From CAYUNA01 sp047629355 (GTDB taxonomy: Bacteria; Bacteroidota; Bacteroidia; Chitinophagales; Saprospiraceae): a DNA stretch of 27,517 nucleotides. How positions within the stretch are numbered: the first letter of the stretch is position 1; every line of letters begins with the position of its first letter. This document shows positions 7,734-14,578 of the stretch, piece after piece. The notes under the pieces were generated by a model that did not search any database, was not told the DNA's origin, and saw only the letters and a program-made list of their open reading frames with translations. The DNA lies in the NCBI GenBank assembly GCA_047629355.1, contig JBLHWU010000065.1:1-27517 (forward strand), in the 5' to 3' direction. The position numbers and the translations under genes were made by a program.

Positions 7734-8213
7734 ATGAAGTTAAAGTTTCAAGATTTTTTATTGAGGTTTCCAGAAGTGGAACTTCCCGTAACGTTAAGCG
7801 ATGAGACGCTCACGGTTTTTAGTAACGAAAATCCACCGATAAATTCCTTGGTGGCACACCAGTTTATCAATGTTTTTGAAGATACAGACATGGACGATAT
7901 GACGGAATATGTGCCCTGTTTCAAAATACCGAAAACAGAGAATTTTCATGCCGTCGTTTTCTGGAAAGCAGGATTGCTTAATTATCAATTTGTCTTAATG
8001 ACCTACGATAAATCAGGCAATTTTATCGACAGCCGCACGCTTGCTGGCACGACCTCTAATGGCGAATTGGTCATTAAATCCGTCGCGACCTTCGGCGAAG
8101 ATTGGTCGGTATATATTGTGTCCGGTGCGCAAGATACCACTGCAGAAATGTACGACGCGGGCACAAGTACCACGACAGAACTAGAACTCGCGCCTGATGG
8201 CGTTATCCACTAG
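7734..8213 (+). CDS. Hypothetical protein, 159 aa
   Basis: No family was recognised. The protein is soluble, acidic and without a signal peptide. A central segment has aromatic-rich beta strands (FHAVVFWKAGLLNYQFVLMTYD) and the C-terminal part ends in a Thr-rich stretch (TSTTTELELAPDGVIH). Codon use resembles the neighbouring genes and the frame is clean from the ATG at 7734, 23 bases after the preceding hairpin, so it is probably a real gene. It is followed directly by the GATT-rich inverted repeat and then the cyclodeaminase-family gene on the same strand. Confidence 0.75.
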   Translation: MKLKFQDFLLRFPEVELPVTLSDETLTVFSNENPPINSLVAHQFINVFEDTDMDDMTEYVPCFKIPKTENFHAVVFWKAGLLNYQFVLMTYDKSGNFIDSRTLAGTTSNGELVIKSVATFGEDWSVYIVSGAQDTTAEMYDAGTSTTTELELAPDGVIH

Positions 8214-8231
8214 CGGATTGATTCGATTATT

Positions 8232-8314
8232 TGATTGACTCGATTGATTTGATTATTTCGATTAACTCGATTATTTTCGCACCAATCGAGTTAATCAAAA
8301 TAATCAAATCAATC
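8232..8314. repeat. GATT/TCGATT-rich inverted repeat before the cyclodeaminase-family gene
   Basis: Two arms of about 31 bases (starting GATTGATTTGATTATTTCG and its inverse AATCGAGTTAATC...) match with one mismatch around a loop ATTTTCGCACC. The same sequence style, including ATTGACTCGATTG and CGATT...TTTCGC, recurs between rpsG and rpsL at about 13228-13280. It sits just before the start codon at 8315, so in an mRNA it would form a strong hairpin beside the ribosome entry site. Confidence 0.8.
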
Positions 8315-9253
8315 ATGTTAATCTTCACTAATCAGCAACTTGAAAGCACGCTACCCTACTCTGCCTTAGTTCAACAGCTCCACGCCGCTTTCTGCGAAAA
8401 CATCACTGTCCCACTAAGGCATCATCACCAATATGACAACCCAACAGAAGGTGTTGACTCTACCTTATTGTTAATGCCCGCTTGGAAAAGTGGTGAATAT
8501 TTAGGTGTGAAAATCATCACTGTTTCCCCTAATAATGCGAAACATAAATTGCCTTCTATCCACGGCGTTTACTTGCTTTTCAATGCACACACGGGCGTAC
8601 CGATTGCGCAGATGGATGCGAAAATTTTGACATCACGGCGCACGGCAGCAGCTTCTGCACTGGCTTCCAGTTTTTTATCGAGAAAAGATAGTCGAACATT
8701 ATTAATGGTTGGGACGGGGGCACTTGCGCCTTGCTTGATTGAGGCGCACGCAACAGTTCGACCGATTGAAAAGGTATTGGTTTGGGGTCGAAATTTTGCA
8801 AAAGCACAGCAAGTAGTTTCAACATTGAATTTACCCAATTTAGATATTCAGCCGATTGAAAAAATAGAAATGGGCATTGCGGAAGCAGATATTATTTCTT
8901 GTGCAACGTTGAGTGAACAGCCCTTAGTTTTTGGCAAATATTTAAAAGTAGGACAGCATTTAGACTTAGTCGGTTCATTCAAACCCAATATGCGCGAAGT
9001 CGATAATGTAACCATTCAAAAGGCGACCGTCTTTGTTGATACGTTGGAAGGGGCAACTAAGGAATCCGGGGATATTCTTTCTCCCTTGCAATCTGGCATT
9101 TTAAAAATAGAAGATATTCAAGCTGATTTATTTGGCATTTGCCAGCAAGATATTTTTTGTAGAAAAAACGATGCAGAGATTACCCTTTTCAAATCAGTGG
9201 GTCATGCCTTGGAAGATTTGGCGGCAGCGAGGATGGTTTTTGAAAATAGATAA
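8315..9253 (+). CDS. Ornithine cyclodeaminase / mu-crystallin family protein
   Basis: 312 residues from the ATG at 8315. An upstream in-frame start at 8231 is rejected because the extra 28 codons are only the GATT-rich repeat and have no counterpart in the family. Family features visible are GVKIITV (Lys66, the substrate-contact position), SRRTAAASALAS (residues 107-118) and the dinucleotide-binding GTGALA (133-138). Members use NAD(P) and include ornithine cyclodeaminase, alanine dehydrogenase, ketimine reductase and pyrroline-2-carboxylate reductase; the exact reaction here is not decidable. The length fits the family (about 310-330). It follows the hypothetical gene on the same strand after 101 bases, and a palindrome (9340-9510) lies downstream. 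Confidence 0.88.
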   Translation: MLIFTNQQLESTLPYSALVQQLHAAFCENITVPLRHHHQYDNPTEGVDSTLLLMPAWKSGEYLGVKIITVSPNNAKHKLPSIHGVYLLFNAHTGVPIAQMDAKILTSRRTAAASALASSFLSRKDSRTLLMVGTGALAPCLIEAHATVRPIEKVLVWGRNFAKAQQVVSTLNLPNLDIQPIEKIEMGIAEADIISCATLSEQPLVFGKYLKVGQHLDLVGSFKPNMREVDNVTIQKATVFVDTLEGATKESGDILSPLQSGILKIEDIQADLFGICQQDIFCRKNDAEITLFKSVGHALEDLAAARMVFENR

Positions 9254-9339
9254 AAATAACCTATGTGCAATATTCTACGCCCCTGATTCTTGAAAAGCCA
9301 ACCTTTATTTCCATTTACTGTTTTAAATCTATAATTTAG

Positions 9340-9510
9340 ATGTTTAACTGAGAACTCAACAAATTTCATTTTAGCCGAAATTCGGCAAAATAAATTTGGA
9401 AAACCTACAATTTTAATGGATATTATATCTTTTAAAGAAAGTATTTGGTTGCTAAACCAAACTTTTATTGGCACACCAGAAATCTGTTGAGTTTTCAGAT
9501 GTTTAAACAT
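9340..9510. repeat. Imperfect palindrome D (171 bp)
   Basis: The left arm ATGTTTAACTGAGAACTCAA is matched by the reverse complement of the right arm, ATGTTTAAACATCTGAAAAC then TCAACA. Further in, AATAAATTTGG meets CCAAACTTTTATT, and the centre is near ATGGATATTATATC. It fills most of the gap between the cyclodeaminase-family gene and the MarR gene. AGGTGACCTTAAAT just after it (9518-9532) also occurs at the start of palindrome B. Confidence 0.6.
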
Positions 9511-9540
9511 AAGTAAATAGGTGACCTTAAATTGATAACT

Positions 9541-9996
9541 ATGCAAATCGAACAGGCGTTAAAACAGAAAAAATTTAAGAATGAATTTCACAAATTACGG
9601 GTTAATCTGCTCTTCTCCGCGGGCTGGTTGAACGGTAAAGTCAAAAAATTTCTTGCGCCCTACGACATCACTCAAAAACAATTCAACATTCTTCGCATCC
9701 TTCGCGGACAATACCCCGACGACACGGGCATGACGATTATGGACATCCGCGACCGTATGGTGGATAAAATGTCCGATGCTTCTCGAATTGTCAATAGAAT
9801 TTATAAAAAAGACTTAATTGGTAGGAAACCTTGTATCCACGATAAGCGGCATACGCGGGTTTGGATTACGGGAAAAGGCATGGAATTGCTCGCGGCAATT
9901 GACGAGAAAATGCCGTATATGGATAATATTTTTAATTTGACGGAGGAGCAGGCGCGGACATTGAATTGTATGTTGGAAGAGATGCGGGAAGGGTGA
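9541..9996 (+). CDS. MarR-family winged-helix transcriptional regulator
   Basis: 151 residues from ATG 9541; a TTG three codons earlier is a less likely start. It has the MarR order: N-terminal helices, then KQFNILRILRG (about 46-56), a recognition segment DIRDRMVDKMSDASRIVNRI (about 68-87) and a wing with DKRHTRVWIT (101-110), whose Asp and Arg pattern is typical of the family. It would bind DNA as a dimer and respond to a small ligand or stress. No target is obvious; the divergent or adjacent genes here give no clear regulon, and palindrome D just upstream is a possible autoregulatory operator only in principle. It converges with fusA. Confidence 0.9.
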   Translation: MQIEQALKQKKFKNEFHKLRVNLLFSAGWLNGKVKKFLAPYDITQKQFNILRILRGQYPDDTGMTIMDIRDRMVDKMSDASRIVNRIYKKDLIGRKPCIHDKRHTRVWITGKGMELLAAIDEKMPYMDNIFNLTEEQARTLNCMLEEMREG

Positions 9997-10086
9997 TTTT
10001 TTTATTATTCGTCGGAATGTATTGGAAATAGGAAGGTTCCGATGAGAAATAAATTCTAGGATTTAATACCGTTACTACTTTTTCAA

Positions 10087-10129
10087 ACAAAAATTGCCTT
10101 GCCAAACGTTCCCGTCCAACAAGGCAATT
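10087..10129 (-). terminator. Rho-independent terminator of fusA
   Basis: On the minus strand, AATTGCCTTG (10120-10129 complement) pairs perfectly with CAAGGCAATT (10092-10101 complement) and is followed by TTTTTG. It lies 90 bases after the fusA stop, closing the str cluster. On the plus strand there is no T-run, so it does not serve the MarR gene well. Confidence 0.85.
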
Positions 10130-10218
10130 ATATCCTAAAAACACTCTCCTAAAAAAGCATTTTAAATTTCATGTAAAGTCAACCAACGCCATGCGCCGTC
10201 AACCATAAGCCGTTTGGC

Positions 10219-12357
10219 TTACTCTCCTTTCGCCTTAGCAATCACCTCATCCGCAACACCTTTTGGTGCTTCTGCGTAGTGAGAAAATTCCATTGAGCTA
10301 CTTGCACGACCAGAAGTAATGGTACGCAAAGAAGTTACGTAACCAAACATGTTTGCCAAAGGCACATCTGCTTGAATACCAACTGCCCCACCTGGACGTT
10401 GCTCCTGACCTTTAGGCATACCACGACGACGGTTCAAGTCACCGATAACGCTACCAACGTAATCTTCAGGAGTTACTACTTCCAATTTCATGATTGGCTC
10501 CATCAATGCTGGACGGCAACTACGTGCTGCTGCACGGAAACCTTCCTTCGCACACAATTCAAAAGCAATTGGCTTCGAATCCACCGCGTGCATACCCCCA
10601 TCAAAAATGCGGACTTTCATGCTGTCGATGTTGTAACCTGCCAAAATACCGTTGTCCATCATCGCTGTGAAACCATCACGGATTGGTTTGACGTAGTTTT
10701 TATCAATTGCACCACCTACTATAGCCCATTCGAATTCCAACTTAACCTTACCTAATTTAAAATCGTCGCTATCCAAGAATTCTTGAGAGGCAGGGCCTAA
10801 CTCGAATTGCATGTCTGCAAACAAACCAGAACCACCCGTTTGCTTTTTCAATTTCTCCCGGTGCGTCACTGACTTCGTCAATGCCTCACGGTAACTTACT
10901 TGTGGCTCTCCTTGGTTACATTCCACCTTGAACTCACGTCGTAAACGATCAACGATAATTTCCAAGTGCAACTCACCCATACCAGAAATAATGGTTTGGT
11001 TGGTTTCTTTGTCGTATTTTACTTTGAACGTTGGATCTTCTTCAGCCAATTTAGCCAAGCCCATACCCAGTTTGTCCATATCTTTTTGCGACTTTGGTTC
11101 TACTGCAACACCAATTACTGGGTCAGGGAAAACCATAGATTCCAATACAATTGGATGCGCTTGATCACAAATCGTATCACCGGTACGTAAGTCTTTAAAA
11201 CCTACACCCGCAGCGATATCTCCAGCTTGTACACTCGGAATTGCATTCTGCTTATTAGAGTGCATTTGGTACAAACGGCTAATCCGCTCTTTCTTCGTAG
11301 TCCGTGGATTGTAGATATAAGAACCTGCATCCAAAGTACCAGCATAGACACGGAAGAATGCCAAACGACCAACAAAAGGGTCAGTAGCAATCTTAAATAC
11401 CAATGCTGTAAATGGCTCATCCACGGAATTTTTACGTGTAATGGCTACATTATCCTTCGTACTTGGATCTGTTCCTTCGATGTCAGCAACATCTGAAGGA
11501 GAAGGCAAAAATGCACAAACTGCATCCAATACTGCCTGAACACCTTTGTTTTTAAAGGCAGAACCACACATCATTGGTACAAATTTGCTGTCCAATACTG
11601 CTCCACGAACTGCTGAACGCATTTCTTCTTCTGTAATAGAATCTGGATCATCGAAGTATTTCTCCATCAATGTTTCCGTCTCATCGTATTCTGCGATTGC
11701 TTCCAACAATTTCCCTCTCCACTCTGCTACTGTTTCTTTCAAATCTTCAGGAATTGGAACTTCTTTATAGGTCATCCCCATATCGTCCTCATTCCAAATC
11801 ATTGCTTTGTTGGTAATCAAATCTACCACACCTTCAAAAGTCTCTTCTGCACCAATTGGAATCTGCAATGGAATCGCAGGAGAACCCAATTTTTCATATA
11901 CGTCTTTTACAACTTCCAAGAAGTTTGCACCAGAACGGTCCATTTTGTTTACAAAACCGATACGTGGTACTTTATAGTTATTGGCTAAACGCCAGTTTGT
12001 TTCAGATTGTGGCTCAACACCAGAAACTGCACAAAACAAAAATACCAAACCATCCAAGACCCGTAGAGAACGATTCACCTCAACGGTAAAATCCACGTGA
12101 CCAGGAGTATCAATGATATTGAATGTATATTCAGTATCTTTCCAAGTCCAGTTTGTTTTCGTCGCTGCTGAAGTAATTGTAATACCTCGCTCTTGCTCTT
12201 GCTCCATCCAGTCCATCGTGGCTGCACCATCGTGAACCTCACCGATTTTGTGGCTCACACCTGTATAGTAAAGCACTCGTTCTGTCGTCGTCGTTTTACC
12301 TGCGTCAATGTGCGCGGCAATACCAATATTTCGAGTTAATTTTAAATCTCTTGCCAT
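10219..12357 (-). CDS. fusA: Elongation factor G
   Basis: 712 residues, close to the usual length of about 700. All GTPase motifs are present: AHIDAGKT (residues 15-22), RGITI (switch I), DTPGH (switch II), NKMD and GSAFKNKG. The C-terminal domains contain GMGELHLEIIVDRL and the conserved RGMPKGQEQRPGG region. It drives ribosomal translocation and, with the recycling factor, ribosome recycling, in the cytoplasm. It is the third gene of the rpsL-rpsG-fusA cluster, but a 397-base gap with a terminator-like hairpin separates it from rpsG, which suggests its own promoter. A small hairpin (CCC-gaag-GGG) sits just before the start codon. Downstream is its own terminator, not the ribosomal protein S10 cluster. 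Confidence 0.98.
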   Translation of the reverse strand: MARDLKLTRNIGIAAHIDAGKTTTTERVLYYTGVSHKIGEVHDGAATMDWMEQEQERGITITSAATKTNWTWKDTEYTFNIIDTPGHVDFTVEVNRSLRVLDGLVFLFCAVSGVEPQSETNWRLANNYKVPRIGFVNKMDRSGANFLEVVKDVYEKLGSPAIPLQIPIGAEETFEGVVDLITNKAMIWNEDDMGMTYKEVPIPEDLKETVAEWRGKLLEAIAEYDETETLMEKYFDDPDSITEEEMRSAVRGAVLDSKFVPMMCGSAFKNKGVQAVLDAVCAFLPSPSDVADIEGTDPSTKDNVAITRKNSVDEPFTALVFKIATDPFVGRLAFFRVYAGTLDAGSYIYNPRTTKKERISRLYQMHSNKQNAIPSVQAGDIAAGVGFKDLRTGDTICDQAHPIVLESMVFPDPVIGVAVEPKSQKDMDKLGMGLAKLAEEDPTFKVKYDKETNQTIISGMGELHLEIIVDRLRREFKVECNQGEPQVSYREALTKSVTHREKLKKQTGGSGLFADMQFELGPASQEFLDSDDFKLGKVKLEFEWAIVGGAIDKNYVKPIRDGFTAMMDNGILAGYNIDSMKVRIFDGGMHAVDSKPIAFELCAKEGFRAAARSCRPALMEPIMKLEVVTPEDYVGSVIGDLNRRRGMPKGQEQRPGGAVGIQADVPLANMFGYVTSLRTITSGRASSSMEFSHYAEAPKGVADEVIAKAKGE

Positions 12358-12754
12358 GATGACTTTCCCCTTCGGGAGTTTAAAAGGTTAATGTAATAGT
12401 AAAGGTATGGTTATGGATTAATGGTTAATGTAAAAAGGCGTTAAACATGAATCCCTAAACATTAACTATTAAGTACATATAATTTCATGCCAAGCCTGAT
12501 TGTTAATGAATAAAGCGTAATTATTTGTTAAAATTCGTTTAATCAAAATTAATAACTGATTTTGACATTAAATGAACCTTAATTTTAATACAATTATTCA
12601 AGAAACAGTTTAGTTTGCAAATTAAGTTTTTTCTTAATTCGTAAAATCGAAATTTTTCACGGTTTGAGCATTTCAATTTGCATAAAAATGGCAAAGCGTG
12701 AATAATGAAGTAATTCACTATTCACGCTTTTTTTACCTGCGATTCATCAATGAA
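12358..12754 (-). other. Long rpsG-fusA spacer
   Basis: Besides the hairpin after rpsG, this 397-base AT-rich spacer holds a TACCTTTA (complement of 12400-12407), one mismatch from the -7 consensus, which could be a fusA promoter; no good -33 element was seen. GGTTAATGTAA-type repeats occur near 12384-12432. No gene is present. Confidence 0.5.
12693..12730. terminator. Terminator hairpin after rpsG
   Basis: AAAGCGTGAATA (12693-12704) pairs perfectly with TATTCACGCTTT (12719-12730). It lies 25 bases after the rpsG stop on the minus strand. The T-run is better on the plus strand (CTTTTTTT) than on the minus strand (CTTTGCCATTTTT), so it may only partly stop rpsL-rpsG transcription. Confidence 0.7.
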
Positions 12755-13222
12755 TTACACGCGGAAGTGAGCAAATGCACGGTTAGATTCCGCCATTTTG
12801 TGCGTATCTTCTTTGCGCTTCACTGCTGCACCTTCTCCTTTGCTTGCTGCGATTAATTCTGCTGCCAATTTCTCAGCATATCCTTTTCCACTTCTTTTTC
12901 GAGAAAAAGAAATCAACCACTTCATACCAATAGATACTTTTCGCTTAGCACGAACTTCCACAGGAATCTGGAAAGTAGCACCACCAATACGCTTACTACG
13001 TACTTCTACCTGAGGCATAGCCGTTTTCAACGCTTTTTCAAAAACTTGGTGTTCGTTTGCTTTTGTACGTTCTTTGATGATATCCATTGCATCATAAAAG
13101 ATTTTAAAAGCAGTACTTTTCTTGCCACTCAACATCATCATGTTGACAAACTGGGTTACAGTTTCGTCACCAAATCTTGGGTCTGGAGCAATTATCCGCG
13201 GTTTTGGCTTTCTTTTACGCAT
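12755..13222 (-). CDS. rpsG: Small ribosomal subunit protein uS7
   Basis: 155 residues, standard bacterial length. Recognised by MRKRKPKPRIIAPDPRFGD at the start, VTQFVNMMMLSGKKSTA, the conserved PQVEVRSKRIGGATFQIPVE and the C-terminal HKMAESNRAFAHFRV. It binds the 3' major domain of 16S rRNA and organises the head of the 30S subunit. It is second in the str cluster, 155 bases after rpsL; the spacer carries the GATT-rich repeat. In E. coli S7 represses its own operon by binding the rpsL-rpsG spacer; whether that holds here is unknown. Confidence 0.98.
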   Translation of the reverse strand: MRKRKPKPRIIAPDPRFGDETVTQFVNMMMLSGKKSTAFKIFYDAMDIIKERTKANEHQVFEKALKTAMPQVEVRSKRIGGATFQIPVEVRAKRKVSIGMKWLISFSRKRSGKGYAEKLAAELIAASKGEGAAVKRKEDTHKMAESNRAFAHFRV

Positions 13223-13227
13223 CGCTT

Positions 13228-13285
13228 ATTTATTGACTCGATTGGATTGATTATTTTCGATTGTCTCGATTTTTCGCCCCTTTCG
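13228..13285. repeat. GATT/TCGATT-rich repeat in the rpsL-rpsG spacer
   Basis: It reads ATTGACTCGATTGGATTG, then ATTATTTTCGATT and CTCGATTTTTCGC, closely resembling the repeat before the cyclodeaminase-family gene at 8232-8285. It does not fold as cleanly as that copy. It begins six bases beyond the rpsG start codon, so it would be part of the leader immediately before rpsG. Confidence 0.65.
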
Positions 13286-13377
13286 ATTATTATTAACTTA
13301 TTATATTTTCAGAATCAGGAGACTATATATATTAGGATAAAATTTTCATCTCCCAATAACCAGTCAACTAATAAAAA

Positions 13378-13752
13378 TTACTTCTTAGGTCGTTTAGTAC
13401 CGTAACGTGAACGAGACTGCAAACGGTCAGTTACACCAGCCGTATCCAATGCACCACGTACAATTGTATACCGAACCCCAGGTAAATCTTTTACCCGACC
13501 TCCACGTACCAATACGATAGAGTGTTCCTGCAAGTTGTGACCTTCCCCTGGAATGTAGCAAATAACCTCCAAGCCATTTGTCAAACGTACTTTTGCTACT
13601 TTACGTAAAGCTGAATTCGGCTTCTTTGGCGTTGTCGTATATACACGAGTACAAACTCCACGTCGCTGTGGGCAAGAGTTCAAAGCACGAGATTTTGACT
13701 TCTCGATGATTTGCTTCCGACCTTTACGTACCAATTGATTAATAGTTGGCAT
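13378..13752 (-). CDS. rpsL: Small ribosomal subunit protein uS12
   Basis: 124 residues, full length. It starts MPTINQLVRKGRK and contains TTTPKKPNSALRKVAKVRLT and RGGRVKDLPGVRYTIVRGALD, then SRSRYGTKRPKK at the end. It sits at the decoding centre of the 30S subunit. Lysines at the positions linked to streptomycin resistance (PKKPNS and GRVKDLPG) are the sensitive-type residues. It is the first gene of the str cluster, behind a well-formed promoter and a leader of about 215 nt. Confidence 0.98.
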   Translation of the reverse strand: MPTINQLVRKGRKQIIEKSKSRALNSCPQRRGVCTRVYTTTPKKPNSALRKVAKVRLTNGLEVICYIPGEGHNLQEHSIVLVRGGRVKDLPGVRYTIVRGALDTAGVTDRLQSRSRYGTKRPKK

Positions 13753-13865
13753 ATTCTACTTTTTATATCCCTTCAAGCGGAAATTTTTAAGCGTTAAAAA
13801 TTTCGTTAAAGTGACTTATTTAATTCTCCTAAAAACAGGATTGAATCAAACATTTCAATTATTAT

Positions 13866-13924
13866 AAATTTCGCTTTTCGCGAATTTTGATACTCTACTG
13901 ATTTTCAATGAGTTGTAAAACTCA
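13866..13924 (-). promoter_or_regulatory. Structured leader of the str operon
   Basis: Within the predicted 215-nt leader two hairpins are visible on the minus strand: TGAGTT-ttac-AACTCA (13909-13924) and AAATTCGC-gaaaa-GCGAAATTT (13866-13888, one bulge). They could take part in autogenous control by a ribosomal protein, which is common for this operon, but no known leader motif was recognised. Confidence 0.35.
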
Positions 13925-13973
13925 AATTTGCTCGAAAAGACGGATTTTGAGACCTATTTTTCCTAAGCGGATG

Positions 13974-14004
13974 CAAAGGTACTACATTTAATGGGAAAAA
14001 CAAA
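13974..14004 (-). promoter_or_regulatory. str operon promoter
   Basis: On the minus strand TTTG (complement of 14001-14004) is followed after 19 bases by TACCTTTG (complement of 13974-13981). This is an exact match to the Bacteroidota -33/-7 consensus at the preferred spacing. Transcription should start near 13967, leaving a leader of about 215 nt before rpsL. Confidence 0.85.
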
Positions 14005-14186
14005 GAGGGGATTGAAGTTTTTTTGAAATTAAAGGAAAGAACAATCAATACTTTCCTACTATAAATTTTACCGTAAGAATTTTAGCAAATTTGTCTTTTA
14101 AAAACTGAAATTAATTTCAACATAAAAATGAGCGCAAATATAAACTTTCATCGCCAAACGAGAGATAAAACAGTATTTCAAGAAAA

Positions 14187-14549
14187 ATGCAAATCTACGC
14201 CAATAGTAAAAAGATTGATTCTACAGAAAACAAGGAATCTAAAGTTTTGACACTGCCAGAAGAATCCGATGTCCATTTAGATTTAAGAACCCATCCTGAA
14301 AAGTTTCCCAAGTTTTGGGCATACGTCGGCGTAGCGGTTCTTATTTTAGGAATAATCTTTCCTGATTCTTATATCACATATATTATGATTATTCCCAGTT
14401 CAATCTTATTTTATAACTTGAGCTTTGGACGGAAAGGGTTTCTATTATTAGAAAAAGAGCTCAAATTTAAACAACAAAAAAACCGAGCAGTCACAGACCA
14501 CTCGATTTTCGCTTTATCTCGCAATAGAATGTTATATACATCTTCCTGA
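14187..14549 (+). CDS. Small two-helix membrane protein, unknown
   Basis: 120 residues. Residues about 42-60 (FWAYVGVAVLILGIIFP) and 64-80 (ITYIMIIPSSILFYNL) are hydrophobic and fit two membrane helices in a hairpin; both ends are polar and Lys-rich. No family was recognised. The last 28 codons run through a terminator hairpin of the opposite strand (14476-14504), which is unusual and means the true protein could be shorter or the frame spurious at its end. It lies between the divergent str promoter and the convergent PorP-OmpA gene. The hydrophobic pattern argues that it is a real gene. Confidence 0.5.
   Translation: MQIYANSKKIDSTENKESKVLTLPEESDVHLDLRTHPEKFPKFWAYVGVAVLILGIIFPDSYITYIMIIPSSILFYNLSFGRKGFLLLEKELKFKQQKNRAVTDHSIFALSRNRMLYTSS
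14476..14504 (-). terminator. Rho-independent terminator of the PorP-OmpA gene
   Basis: On the minus strand CGAGTGGTC-tgt-GACTGCTCG forms a GC-rich 9-bp stem with two G-T pairs, followed by GTTTTTTTG. It lies 75 bases after the stop of the gene at 14579. Confidence 0.8.
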
Positions 14550-14578
14550 GGAACGATAAAAAATAAGTTGCCAATCGC

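Noticed and set aside
8231..8314. In-frame N-terminal extension of the cyclodeaminase-family protein starting at 8231
   Set aside because: The 28 extra codons are entirely the GATT-rich inverted repeat and give an Ile/Ser-rich sequence absent from the family; the ATG at 8315 gives the normal N-terminus.
10372..10755. Plus-strand open frame of 127 codons within fusA
   Set aside because: It is the antisense of a highly conserved gene, with composition typical of a shadow frame and no recognisable features.
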